Source: Bacteroidales bacterium UBA1197
Lineage (GTDB): Bacteria > Bacteroidota > Bacteroidia > Bacteroidales > UBA932
NCBI GenBank assembly: GCA_002309995.1
Contig: DBYB01000036.1
Coordinates: 1-16,658 of the forward strand
DNA length: 16,658 nt
Reading direction: 5' to 3'
Position 1 is the stretch's first letter. Each line of letters begins with the position of its first letter. Position numbers and translations under genes: made by a program. Shown piece by piece: positions 1 to 7,728 of the stretch. The notes beneath the pieces were generated by a model that searched no databases, had not been told where the DNA came from, and saw only the letters and a list, made by a program, of their open reading frames with translations.

Positions 1-2
1 AG

Positions 3-779
3 TGGGGCCGCAAGGATCCGTTCCCGCATTCCCCCGTGGCCCACGAGGGTTCCGTCTTCACCCTTAATATGCCCGTCTATGATATGGCAGGCAATCAGGT
101 GAAGATTGGTCAGACTAATATGTACGACAGCAAGAACAACTATCTGGCGTACAGCATCGCGCACCCCGACGTGTGCATCAGCAACAACAACCAGTTCTCC
201 ACCTGCCGCGACTGGCTGCTGCCTGCAGAATCCAACTCCGCCCTGTGGGGCAACCCCGACGGCAACGAGCGCACTAACGGCAAGTACACCAAGACCGGCA
301 GCAAGTCGTTCTACGACCCGTGCCCGGTTGGCTGGAGGGTGGCGCCTATCCGTGCTTATTATTATATGACGGAGAGCGGCGGCTATACCTGGGCCTCGGG
401 TGATACCGTAGATGGCATTGCTTTCTACGACCTCGGCGGTTCTGCCGAAGTGGCTGTTGCAGATGTGGACGGGGACGGCAAATATACCCTCTCCGATTGG
501 CAGGACGGCTGGGACCTTTATCTCGACAGGAAGGCCGGCGTCTTGTCTTACTTCCCGGCCGCCGCCCGTTACGACGGCCAGTATGCTATGCTGATGGGCA
601 GTATGGTCGGCCTTTGGGCAAATTACTGGACGAACACTGCAAGCACCGGCACCGACGGCCTGGCCGTTGCGCTTTCGTTCAGCCTTACGGATTACAACAA
701 GAATTACAGTATAACTATCTCTCCGGTCTCCAGCGGCTCCAGGGCCGACGGCTATTCGGTGAGATGCATTAAAGAATGA
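3..779 (+). CDS. FISUMP-domain surface protein, C-terminal part (5' end outside window)
   Basis: The reading frame is open to the left edge (WGRKDPFP begins at base 3), so the gene starts upstream and only its C-terminal ~258 residues are seen. The GTG at 36 is an internal valine, not a start. The order of WGRKDPFP, a CRDWLLP stretch, YDPCPVGWRV (about nt 312-344), YFPAAARY and the terminal YSVRCIKE matches the FISUMP (Fibrobacter succinogenes major paralogous) domain, common in secreted or lipid-anchored Bacteroidota proteins. No enzymatic role is established; surface display or binding is likely. Within the domain, DVDGDGKYTLSD (nt 462-497) has the D-x-D-G-D-G spacing of an EF-hand or dockerin calcium loop. 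The stop overlaps the next start by 4 bp (ATGA), so the two are probably co-translated. The domain call is fairly firm; the function of the whole protein is unknown. Confidence 0.82.
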   Translation, partial: WGRKDPFPHSPVAHEGSVFTLNMPVYDMAGNQVKIGQTNMYDSKNNYLAYSIAHPDVCISNNNQFSTCRDWLLPAESNSALWGNPDGNERTNGKYTKTGSKSFYDPCPVGWRVAPIRAYYYMTESGGYTWASGDTVDGIAFYDLGGSAEVAVADVDGDGKYTLSDWQDGWDLYLDRKAGVLSYFPAAARYDGQYAMLMGSMVGLWANYWTNTASTGTDGLAVALSFSLTDYNKNYSITISPVSSGSRADGYSVRCIKE

Positions 780-1465
780 AATCGATTATGAAACGCTTAA
801 CCTTACTTTTTGCAATGGCTCTCTTTGCCGTTGCAGCCAGCGCCCAGTCTTATACTCCTACGACCACCTGGCCGTATATGTATTCCGATTTCACCGAAGG
901 CGAGATTCTTACTACCGAAGGAGCGAAGAAGAGTGCAGACCTGAATGTGAGCCTTCTCCATTCAACCCTTCATTTCATCGAGGACGGACTCATCAAGGAG
1001 CTCCCTGCCACGAGGGCTTTCTCTGCCCGTATCGGTGAGGATTATTACATCAACGCTGCCGGTCGTATGATGAAGATTCTCGCCAAGAACGACAACGGTT
1101 ACGTTGCAGAGTGCAGCGAAATCGATATCGTGAAGCTTAATTCTACCGAGGCTGCTTACGGCTCTTCTTCCTCTACCCTGGGCACTATGGCCCTCAGTTC
1201 CCTGGAAGGCATCGGGGCTACCAATTCCAGCACCAGTCTCAATCATATGGAGCTGAAGAACGCCAAGGATGAAGGCAAGACCCTGCCCCTCATCCGCAAG
1301 AAGTATATTTTCGTAAACGGCAAGTGCATTTACGCTACCAAGAGGGATGTTGGCGCCCTGTGCGATCAGGCTGCCTTCAAGGCCTTCCTGAAAGAGAATA
1401 AAATTAAATGGAACAACCCGATGTCTCTTTTGAGCGTGGTTGATTTTGTCGCAAGTCAGCAATGA
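776..1465 (+). CDS. Secreted protein of unknown function (229 aa)
   Basis: I do not recognise a named domain. The N-terminus is a clean Sec signal peptide (basic MKSIMKR, a hydrophobic core, then ASAQ around residue 24), with no lipobox cysteine, so export to the periplasm or beyond is expected. The body contains a HSTLHFIEDG segment, a serine-rich YGSSSSTLGT turn and a FVNGKCIYATKRD segment that look like strands and turns of a compact beta-rich domain. The start at 776 overlaps the preceding stop (ATGA); an ATG at 788 would also leave a valid signal peptide. Its own stop overlaps the protease start by 4 bp, which ties it to the protease as a possible partner, inhibitor or accessory protein. 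That role is inferred only from position. Confidence 0.85.
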   Translation: MKSIMKRLTLLFAMALFAVAASAQSYTPTTTWPYMYSDFTEGEILTTEGAKKSADLNVSLLHSTLHFIEDGLIKELPATRAFSARIGEDYYINAAGRMMKILAKNDNGYVAECSEIDIVKLNSTEAAYGSSSSTLGTMALSSLEGIGATNSSTSLNHMELKNAKDEGKTLPLIRKKYIFVNGKCIYATKRDVGALCDQAAFKAFLKENKIKWNNPMSLLSVVDFVASQQ

Positions 1466-4086
1466 AAAGATTCTTTATAGTTATTCCGGCCCTGGCCGCG
1501 TTTCTCTTTGCTTCTTGCTCTTCCGAGCTGGAGCAAGTGACTCAGCCGGCAGCGGAAGAAAAGACGGAATTGACGGAAGACGACTGCTTCGTGCCCGGAG
1601 AGATCATAGTTGAGCTTTCCGACGAACTCGTTGCCCAGGTGGAGATGGATTTGGCAAAGGGGCGTTTCCTGGAGACCAAATCTTCTGCTGCCAACTCCGT
1701 GTTCCGCAGCATTGGGGCCATTTCGGTGGAGCGTCTGTACAGCGACGCAGGAGAGTGGGAGCCCCGTCACCGTGAGGCCGGCCTTCACAGGTGGTACCGT
1801 GTCAAATACGACCCGAATTATCCCAGAACCAAGGCCGTCACCAGCCTGGATGAGATTCCAGGTATCCTGAGTGCCGCTCCCGAGAGGCGTATCAAGCCCA
1901 CGGCGGTATTCAACGATCCCGATCTCCGCAAGCAGTGGCATTATTATAACGACGGTACCCTCACTGCCAACCACAAGAAAGGTTGCGACATCAACGTCCT
2001 TCCTGTGTGGGAAAGGTACACCGGAGGCAAGAATACCGTCATAGTGTCCGTTGTGGATGGCGGAGTTGACCCTAACCACGAGGACCTTGCAGGCGTTGTG
2101 CTCCCAGGCGGCTCCAGCGGCAGCAAGAACTTCGTGACCGGAGGCTACACTATCGTTCCCCACTCACACGGCACTCACGTAGGCGGAACCATTGGCGCCA
2201 TCAACAACAATGGCGTAGGTTGCTGCGGTATTGCCGGCGGTCTGAACGGAAAGGGTGGCGTGATGCTTATGTCCTGCCAGGTTTTCCAGGACAATCCTGA
2301 AGATCCCGACCACGACCTTACCGGAAACTTCTACGATGCTATGGTCTGGGGTGCAGACCACGGCGCCGTTATTTCCCAGAACAGCTGGGGTCACGTTTAC
2401 GTGAGCGAGGAAGACGCCCTTAAGAACGGTAGCGTCGGCTATATCAAGGGAGCTATCGACTATTTTATCAAGTATGCAGGTATCGATGCCAACGGCAACC
2501 AGACCGGACCTATGAAGGGTGGCGTCGTTATCTTCGCTGCCGGTAATGACGGATGGAGCATTGGCTGGCCTGCCGCTTACGACAAGGTTATTGCAGTAGG
2601 CGCCGTGGCTCCCGATTTTACCAGGGCTTACTATTCCAATTACGGCGACTGGGTAGATCTTGCCGCCCCGGGTGGCTCCGTGCATTACAGCAACGGACAG
2701 GTTTACAGCACCGTCCCCGGCAACAAGTACTCTTCTTTCCAGGGTACTTCAATGGCTTGCCCGCACGTGAGTGGCGTGGCTGCTCTGCTGGTTTCCCATT
2801 TCGGTGGCCCCGGATTTACCAACGAGATGCTCAAGCAGCGCCTGCTGGCCGGAGCCAATTCCAAGGTTATGCCGGCTGCAAGCAAGATAGGCCCGCTCGT
2901 AGATGCCTTCGGCGCTTTTGCTACAGGTAGTACCAAGCCTCCCAAGGCCGTTACCGATTATACCGTTTCCGTACACTCCAACTTCGTCGATTTTGCCTGG
3001 ACCGTTACTTCCGACCCCGACGACAGCAAGGCATACGCCTATATGCTCCTGGCCTCCAAAGACAGGTCGAAGCTCGAAGGTATCGATATGCTTGCGGCCC
3101 CCGAAGGTGTATCTCAGATTGAAGTTCCGGTAGGAAGCATCAAGGTCAACGCTCCCATTGAAGGAACGCTTCCGGGTCTTGAGTTCGTGCAGGATTACTT
3201 CGTGACGCTCGTGGCCTGCGACTACAGCCGCAATTATTCCGAAATCGCTCCGATTAAACAGGTTAAGACGGGTACGAATACCGCACCTGCCATCAATCCC
3301 AAGCAGAGTGGCTCAGTAGTGCTCAAGGCCCACGAGGTTGCAAATATCGACTATGATATATTCGATCCCGACGGGCACGCCATCAATGTTGAGTTTACTC
3401 CCGGTTCCGCTGCCGCGGAGAGCAAGCAGATGCCCGACGGCTCTTACCGTATCGTTGTTACCGCCAAGAATGCCGACACCGGTAAGTATGCGGCACAATA
3501 CAAGGTTACGGACGAGTTCGGAGCCGTTACCGTCGAAACCATTGAGTACGAGATTCTTGAGAATCACGCCCCTGTGGTGAAGTCTGCTCCTGAAAACCAG
3601 CTCTTTACGGAGTTCGCTCAGAAGAAGACCTTCGATATGGACCTGTATTTCAACGACCCGGACGGGGAGCAGCTCAAATACGAAATCACTACTTCTCCTG
3701 TTGGCATAGTGCATCTTAACCAGGTGGAGAACGTGCTTAACCTCACGACTCTCGACTATGGTGTGGCCAATGTGGTCATCACCGGAGTTGACGTCCGAGG
3801 AGAGAAGGTTTCCGTCGATATGCGCGTCCTGGTACGCGACCCCAAGTCAGATCCCGACGTCTATCCCACCCAGGTAAAGGATTACCTGAATGTCAGCGAC
3901 GGTATGGAGAAGGAACTAAAGGTTACCGTTTCCAGTGCTGCCGGTGCGGCCATTTCCATCACAAGTGCCAAGTGCGACGCTTTCAATCCCATTAAGATTG
4001 ATATGCGCGGCTATGCTCCCGGCTCTTATGCCGTTGAGGTGGTATCCGAGGGCAAGGTACATAAAACACTGATAGTTAAATTGTAG
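1462..4086 (+). CDS. S8 (subtilisin-like) serine protease, lipoprotein, with type IX-like C-terminal tail
   Basis: This is an 874-residue exported endopeptidase. Residues 1-19 form a lipoprotein signal (LFASC, Cys19). Residues ~43-150 resemble a propeptide or inhibitor domain. The S8 domain spans ~170-490 with a full catalytic set: Asp199 (VVDGG), His236 (HGTHVGG), oxyanion Asn362 (AAGN) and Ser430 (GTSMACPHVSG), so it should be active. Residues ~493-600 look like a fibronectin type III domain, followed by one or two cadherin/Ig-like repeats (~600-795). The last 78 residues (YPTQVKDYLNV, then IDMRGYAPGSYAVEV and a terminal IVKL) match the pattern of type A type IX secretion (Por) sorting domains. 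A lipobox and a sorting tail in one protein are an odd pairing. The gene overlaps its upstream neighbour by 4 bp and is followed 5 bp later by a PorV/PorQ-like barrel. Confidence 0.95.
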   Translation: MKRFFIVIPALAAFLFASCSSELEQVTQPAAEEKTELTEDDCFVPGEIIVELSDELVAQVEMDLAKGRFLETKSSAANSVFRSIGAISVERLYSDAGEWEPRHREAGLHRWYRVKYDPNYPRTKAVTSLDEIPGILSAAPERRIKPTAVFNDPDLRKQWHYYNDGTLTANHKKGCDINVLPVWERYTGGKNTVIVSVVDGGVDPNHEDLAGVVLPGGSSGSKNFVTGGYTIVPHSHGTHVGGTIGAINNNGVGCCGIAGGLNGKGGVMLMSCQVFQDNPEDPDHDLTGNFYDAMVWGADHGAVISQNSWGHVYVSEEDALKNGSVGYIKGAIDYFIKYAGIDANGNQTGPMKGGVVIFAAGNDGWSIGWPAAYDKVIAVGAVAPDFTRAYYSNYGDWVDLAAPGGSVHYSNGQVYSTVPGNKYSSFQGTSMACPHVSGVAALLVSHFGGPGFTNEMLKQRLLAGANSKVMPAASKIGPLVDAFGAFATGSTKPPKAVTDYTVSVHSNFVDFAWTVTSDPDDSKAYAYMLLASKDRSKLEGIDMLAAPEGVSQIEVPVGSIKVNAPIEGTLPGLEFVQDYFVTLVACDYSRNYSEIAPIKQVKTGTNTAPAINPKQSGSVVLKAHEVANIDYDIFDPDGHAINVEFTPGSAAAESKQMPDGSYRIVVTAKNADTGKYAAQYKVTDEFGAVTVETIEYEILENHAPVVKSAPENQLFTEFAQKKTFDMDLYFNDPDGEQLKYEITTSPVGIVHLNQVENVLNLTTLDYGVANVVITGVDVRGEKVSVDMRVLVRDPKSDPDVYPTQVKDYLNVSDGMEKELKVTVSSAAGAAISITSAKCDAFNPIKIDMRGYAPGSYAVEVVSEGKVHKTLIVKL

Positions 4087-4091
4087 TTGCC

Positions 4092-4985
4092 ATGAGAAAG
4101 ACTTTGATTATCTTGTCGTTGTGCCTGGCCGCCGCTTCTGCGTACGCCCAGGACGCCGCTTCCGTGGCCATGCCTTTCAGTGTAGTTCCCCGCAACGTCC
4201 GCACGCTCTCTATGGGTGGTGTTGCAACTGCTGATGCAGCTGCCGTGCGCCTCCTTGGCGACCAGTCGCTGGACGTGAATGCCTCCTGGTACAACTGGGC
4301 TCCCAACGGAGCATCATCCAGCGACATCAATCTGGATGCATTTGCCCGCCTTGGCAGCAGTTTCGCGCTCAGTGCCCGCTTCGGTATGGACTCCGGTGCT
4401 GAATATACGATCGTGACCGATATGGGCTCCAAGGGAAGCACCTTTGCTCCTACGAATATGCGTGCAGACCTGGGCGCCGCCTTTAAGATTACGCCCAATA
4501 TCAGCGTTGGCGCTGACTTGCGTCTGCTGAGCAGCTCCCTTACTCCCAAGCAGTCCTATACTGCGTTCGGAGGCGATATCATCGCAGCCGCGGCGTTCGG
4601 GCCTGCCAAGCTTTCTGCAGGTGTTACATCGCTCGGTACTTCAGTAAAGGCTGCCGATGGTACTTCCTTCGGGCTTCCTACCGCTGTTACCGTTGCCGGA
4701 AAGTATGGTCTGGTGTTCGCTGAAAAGCATTCCCTGGATGCAGCTGCGCAGGCCGATTTCTTCTTCAAGGGAGGTCTCCGTGCCGGCCTTGGCGTGGAAT
4801 ACGGATTCAACGACCTGGCTTTCGCCCGAGTAGGCTACAGCCTTGGCCTTAACAGCCCGTTCCCGACTTATCTGTCACTGGGCCTCGGGGCCAAGTTCTT
4901 CGGCGTATGCGTCAACGCGGCATACCTTGTGGGGTCTGCCGCCGTTGGCAACACTCTGGCATTGGGACTTGGTTACGCTTTCTAG
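4092..4985 (+). CDS. Outer-membrane beta-barrel protein, PorV/PorQ-like
   Basis: This 297-residue protein has a Sec signal peptide (MRKTLIILSLCLAAASAYAQ) followed by PFSVVPRNVRTLSMGGVATAD. That segment resembles the N-terminal hallmark of the PorV/PorQ group of FadL-like barrels (aspartate or proline-arginine rich, then a S/GMGG-x-x-x-A turn). The rest alternates short amphipathic strands with glycine and alanine turns, and the chain ends in an aromatic residue (GLGYAF), as outer-membrane barrels do. PorV-type proteins in known type IX systems carry cargo with C-terminal sorting domains to the surface; a similar partner role for the protease 5 bp upstream is inference. The stop codon shares CTAG with the convergent aldo/keto reductase gene. 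Barrel topology is likely; the PorV/PorQ assignment is moderate and could be replaced by a general outer-membrane barrel family. Confidence 0.75.
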   Translation: MRKTLIILSLCLAAASAYAQDAASVAMPFSVVPRNVRTLSMGGVATADAAAVRLLGDQSLDVNASWYNWAPNGASSSDINLDAFARLGSSFALSARFGMDSGAEYTIVTDMGSKGSTFAPTNMRADLGAAFKITPNISVGADLRLLSSSLTPKQSYTAFGGDIIAAAAFGPAKLSAGVTSLGTSVKAADGTSFGLPTAVTVAGKYGLVFAEKHSLDAAAQADFFFKGGLRAGLGVEYGFNDLAFARVGYSLGLNSPFPTYLSLGLGAKFFGVCVNAAYLVGSAAVGNTLALGLGYAF

Positions 4986-6286
4986 AGCGTATCCTGCCTG
5001 ATTTGCTCGATATACTTGTCTATCCTGCCCAATTCCGCCGGTATCCGGATGCGTTGCGGGCAGGATTTTACGCATTTGCCGCAACTGATGCAATGGTCAG
5101 CCTGGCGTATTGACTCCACGGCCTTGTCGTAGTTGGCGAGATACTTGCGCCGGATGCGGGCGTAATGCTTCTGTTCCGGCCCCGTTACGTAGGTTCCTTC
5201 CAGGATATTGTTGTCGTAGAAACGGAATACTCCGGGAATGTTGATTCCGTAGGGGCAGGGCATGCAGTACTGGCAGCCCGTGCATCCCACAAGGGGGAAT
5301 TGCATACGGTTCTCGGCAATCTCCTCAAGCAGGGCGAACTCCTCGTCGTTCAGCGGCTTGAAGTCGCAGTAGGTGGCCAGGTTGTCGTCCAGGTGTTCCA
5401 TATAGGTCATGCCGCTCAGTACGCACATCACCTTGGGGAAGCTGCCGCAGAAGCGGAAGGCCCAGGAGGCTATGCTGCGGTCGGGCTCTATCGCTTTGAG
5501 CCGCTCGGCCTGGGGCTTCGGCAACGTGCCGAGCGAACCTCCGCGCAGTGGCTCCATTATCACTACCGGAATATCTCTGGCGGCGAGTTCCTCGTAGAGG
5601 TATTTCGCGTTCGTGTTGCGCCCGCCGGCGTGCGTCCAGTCGAGGTAGTTCATCTGGATCTGCACGAAGTCCCAGTTGTACTTTTCGTGCAGTTCCATCA
5701 TCGAGTCAAATCCCTGCGGCTGGCTGTGGATGGAGAAGCCCAGGTTGCGAATGCGACCGGCCTCCCTTTCCTTCATTAGGAAATCCAATATTCCAGTGTC
5801 ACCGAAACGCTTTTTGAAGTCATCGGCGCTGCCTACTGAGTGCAGGAGGTAGTAGTCGATATGGTCGGTCTTGAATATCTCCAGCGAACGACGATACATC
5901 TTTACGGAGTTCTCGTAGGTGGCGTTGGAGAAGTTGGAAAGTTTGGTGGCGAGGAGCCATTTGTCGCGCGGATAGCGGTTCAGGGCTTCCGCAGTGGCGC
6001 GCTCGGAGTCTCCCCGCAGGTAAACGGGAGACGTGTCGAAATAGTTCACTCCGTTCGCCAGGGCCTTGTCGACCAGCGCATTAACGGCCTCCTGGTCAAT
6101 TATTTCATTGCCCTCGGAGTCTTTGGTCATCGGCCAGCGCATACAGCCGTAGCCAAGTATGCCTATGCCCGGGTAGTGCTGAGGCATCGCGCCGTATTCG
6201 TTACCGGAAGCGGCAGTCAGGCCGGCAGGCACGCTTATGGCCAATCCGGCAACTGCCGATGTCTTTAAGAATTCTCTCCTGTCCAT
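4982..6286 (-). CDS. Tat-exported aldo/keto reductase with C-terminal 2x[4Fe-4S] ferredoxin domain
   Basis: With the start at 6286 the product is 434 residues and begins MDRREFLKTSAVAGL, a textbook twin-arginine signal; the longer in-frame extension upstream would bury that signal and is rejected. Residues ~38-310 form an aldo/keto reductase barrel with the expected catalytic set Asp84, Tyr89, Lys115 and His149. After it come two iron-sulfur motifs: Cys335/338/341/344 (CTGCQYCMPCP) and Cys399/402/405/409 (CISCGKCVKSCP). Tat export fits a protein folded around its clusters before transport. The start lies 22 bp inside the end of the NapHG-like gene, so the two are co-translated and probably work together. 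Normal aldo/keto reductases use NADPH, which is not expected outside the cytoplasm, so electrons may instead arrive through the clusters (inference). The substrate is unknown. Confidence 0.93.
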   Translation of the reverse strand: MDRREFLKTSAVAGLAISVPAGLTAASGNEYGAMPQHYPGIGILGYGCMRWPMTKDSEGNEIIDQEAVNALVDKALANGVNYFDTSPVYLRGDSERATAEALNRYPRDKWLLATKLSNFSNATYENSVKMYRRSLEIFKTDHIDYYLLHSVGSADDFKKRFGDTGILDFLMKEREAGRIRNLGFSIHSQPQGFDSMMELHEKYNWDFVQIQMNYLDWTHAGGRNTNAKYLYEELAARDIPVVIMEPLRGGSLGTLPKPQAERLKAIEPDRSIASWAFRFCGSFPKVMCVLSGMTYMEHLDDNLATYCDFKPLNDEEFALLEEIAENRMQFPLVGCTGCQYCMPCPYGINIPGVFRFYDNNILEGTYVTGPEQKHYARIRRKYLANYDKAVESIRQADHCISCGKCVKSCPQRIRIPAELGRIDKYIEQIRQDTL

Positions 6287-7722
6287 AATACCTGATTCCT
6301 GTGGGTTTCCAATCCTGTTACCGTAATTGCGCTGACGGGGCGAGAGGGGCAGAGGTACTCGCACTTGCCGCAGCCTATGCAGAGGGATTCGGTCACAACG
6401 GGGCGGCGTACGCCGTCAGCCCGGACAATACTGATTGCCCCGGTAGGGCATCCGCGCTCACATTTGCCGCATCCTGTCTCGCCTTTGGCGGCAAGGCAGA
6501 GTTCCGGATTTACTACTGCATAACCTATGCTGACCAGCGTCTTGGCGTCACGCGGCATCGGAAGAATTGCTCCGGCAGGGCAGACCTCGGAGCAAGCCGT
6601 GCACTCAGGCCGGCAGTAGCCGTTTTCGTAGCCCATCTGCGGCTGGAGGAAGTGGTCCAGGTCGGTAGACGGGCGCAGCACCTTGTTTGGGCACGCAGCT
6701 ACGCACAGTTGGCACGCGGTGCAGCGGTCGTAGAAGTTCTTCACGCCTATGGCTCCCGGAGGCACCAGCCTCGTTTTCCTGTCAATCGGCACCTTGGGCT
6801 CCATCGGTGCCAGGCCTCCGTCCGTCTTCATCTCCTGCGCTGCGGCGGTGAGGCCCGCTCCGAGCAGCACGGCAGATGTACTTACGAACGCACGCCGGCT
6901 CAGTTTCGCACTGCCGTCCGATGCAGCCTCGCTGGCCTTTGCGGTCTCTCGGGCCTGCTTTCGGGGGAGTCCATAGTAGATGCCGCGAAGATGGCAGAGC
7001 GCGGCGCAGTCGAAACAGTCGATGCAGCGGGAGCGGTCCACGCTCATCGTACTGAAGTCGATGCAGGAGGCCTTGCAGATATGCTCGCAGCCGCCGCAAT
7101 GGACGCACTTGCTTTCATCGAAGTGTACTCCGAAAAGGGAATACTTGCTGATGCATCCGAGTATCGTGCCTACCGGGCATACGGAGTTGCACCATTCGCG
7201 CCCCCAGAGCCAGGAGAAGACGGCGACCAGGGCGAATGTCACGCCGGCTGCTATGAGCAGCGGGGCCGGACCGCCGCCAACGACGCTCCTGACCATCCGC
7301 CCGTAGGCGCTGTAGGGGCCGAGAAGCGAGACAACCAGCTGAAGATCAACAATGATACATCCGATGAATGCGGCCGCCACAGGGTATCTTACCCAGCGGC
7401 GCTCCTTGTTGAACTTGTATTTCTTGTGTAGAGGCTTGAATACTTTTCCGAGTGTTTTCCGCAGCCATATTACGATGTCCTGGAAAACTCCCAGAGGGCA
7501 CAGCACCGAGCAGTAGATGCGCCCAAACAGCAAGGTAATCAGCAGGATTCCAAACACCACGGCGGCATTGCCGAGGGTGAAGCTGCCTATCAGCCGCATC
7601 GTGGCGGGCAGCAGCTGAAGCTTCGCCAGCCAGCCCCACCATCCGTGGCCTATACCCACGAACAGCAGCGTTATGGCAATGAAGCACAACGCCGCCAGTA
7701 TTATTCTGAGTTTCTTTAGCAT
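6265..7722 (-). CDS. NapH-NapG-like fusion: polytopic membrane iron-sulfur protein with internal Tat-like segment
   Basis: This 485-residue protein has two halves. Residues 1-250 are NapH-like: several membrane helices (~6-24, ~45-66, ~113-133, ~153-173), two CxxxCP motifs (Cys71/75 and Cys178/182), then ferredoxin motifs at Cys206/209/212/216 and Cys233/236/239/243. Residues ~275-296 read LSRRAFVSTSAVLLGAG, a twin-arginine-like signal inside the chain, and are followed by a NapG-like region with four CP-ended clusters (ending at Cys344, 381, 425 and 458). In nitrate reductase systems NapH and NapG are separate and pass electrons from quinol to the periplasm; fusing them suggests the same job. 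It starts 6 bp after the phosphatase stop and overlaps the aldo/keto reductase start, making that reductase the likely electron acceptor. No nitrate reductase genes are in view. Confidence 0.9.
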   Translation of the reverse strand: MLKKLRIILAALCFIAITLLFVGIGHGWWGWLAKLQLLPATMRLIGSFTLGNAAVVFGILLITLLFGRIYCSVLCPLGVFQDIVIWLRKTLGKVFKPLHKKYKFNKERRWVRYPVAAAFIGCIIVDLQLVVSLLGPYSAYGRMVRSVVGGGPAPLLIAAGVTFALVAVFSWLWGREWCNSVCPVGTILGCISKYSLFGVHFDESKCVHCGGCEHICKASCIDFSTMSVDRSRCIDCFDCAALCHLRGIYYGLPRKQARETAKASEAASDGSAKLSRRAFVSTSAVLLGAGLTAAAQEMKTDGGLAPMEPKVPIDRKTRLVPPGAIGVKNFYDRCTACQLCVAACPNKVLRPSTDLDHFLQPQMGYENGYCRPECTACSEVCPAGAILPMPRDAKTLVSIGYAVVNPELCLAAKGETGCGKCERGCPTGAISIVRADGVRRPVVTESLCIGCGKCEYLCPSRPVSAITVTGLETHRNQVLWTGENS

Positions 7723-7728
7723 ATAGGA

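Noticed and set aside
1456..2163. 235-codon open frame on the minus strand opposite the S8 protease
   Set aside because: It overlaps the well-supported protease propeptide and catalytic Asp region and shows no recognisable features.
6287..6364. Longer N-terminus for the aldo/keto reductase
   Set aside because: It would place 26 residues before an ideal Tat signal and extend the overlap with the upstream gene to 100 bp.
6301..7431. 376-codon open frame on the plus strand opposite the iron-sulfur fusion gene
   Set aside because: It is antisense to a gene with many conserved cysteine motifs; its translation is alanine- and arginine-rich with no domain, as expected in GC-rich DNA.
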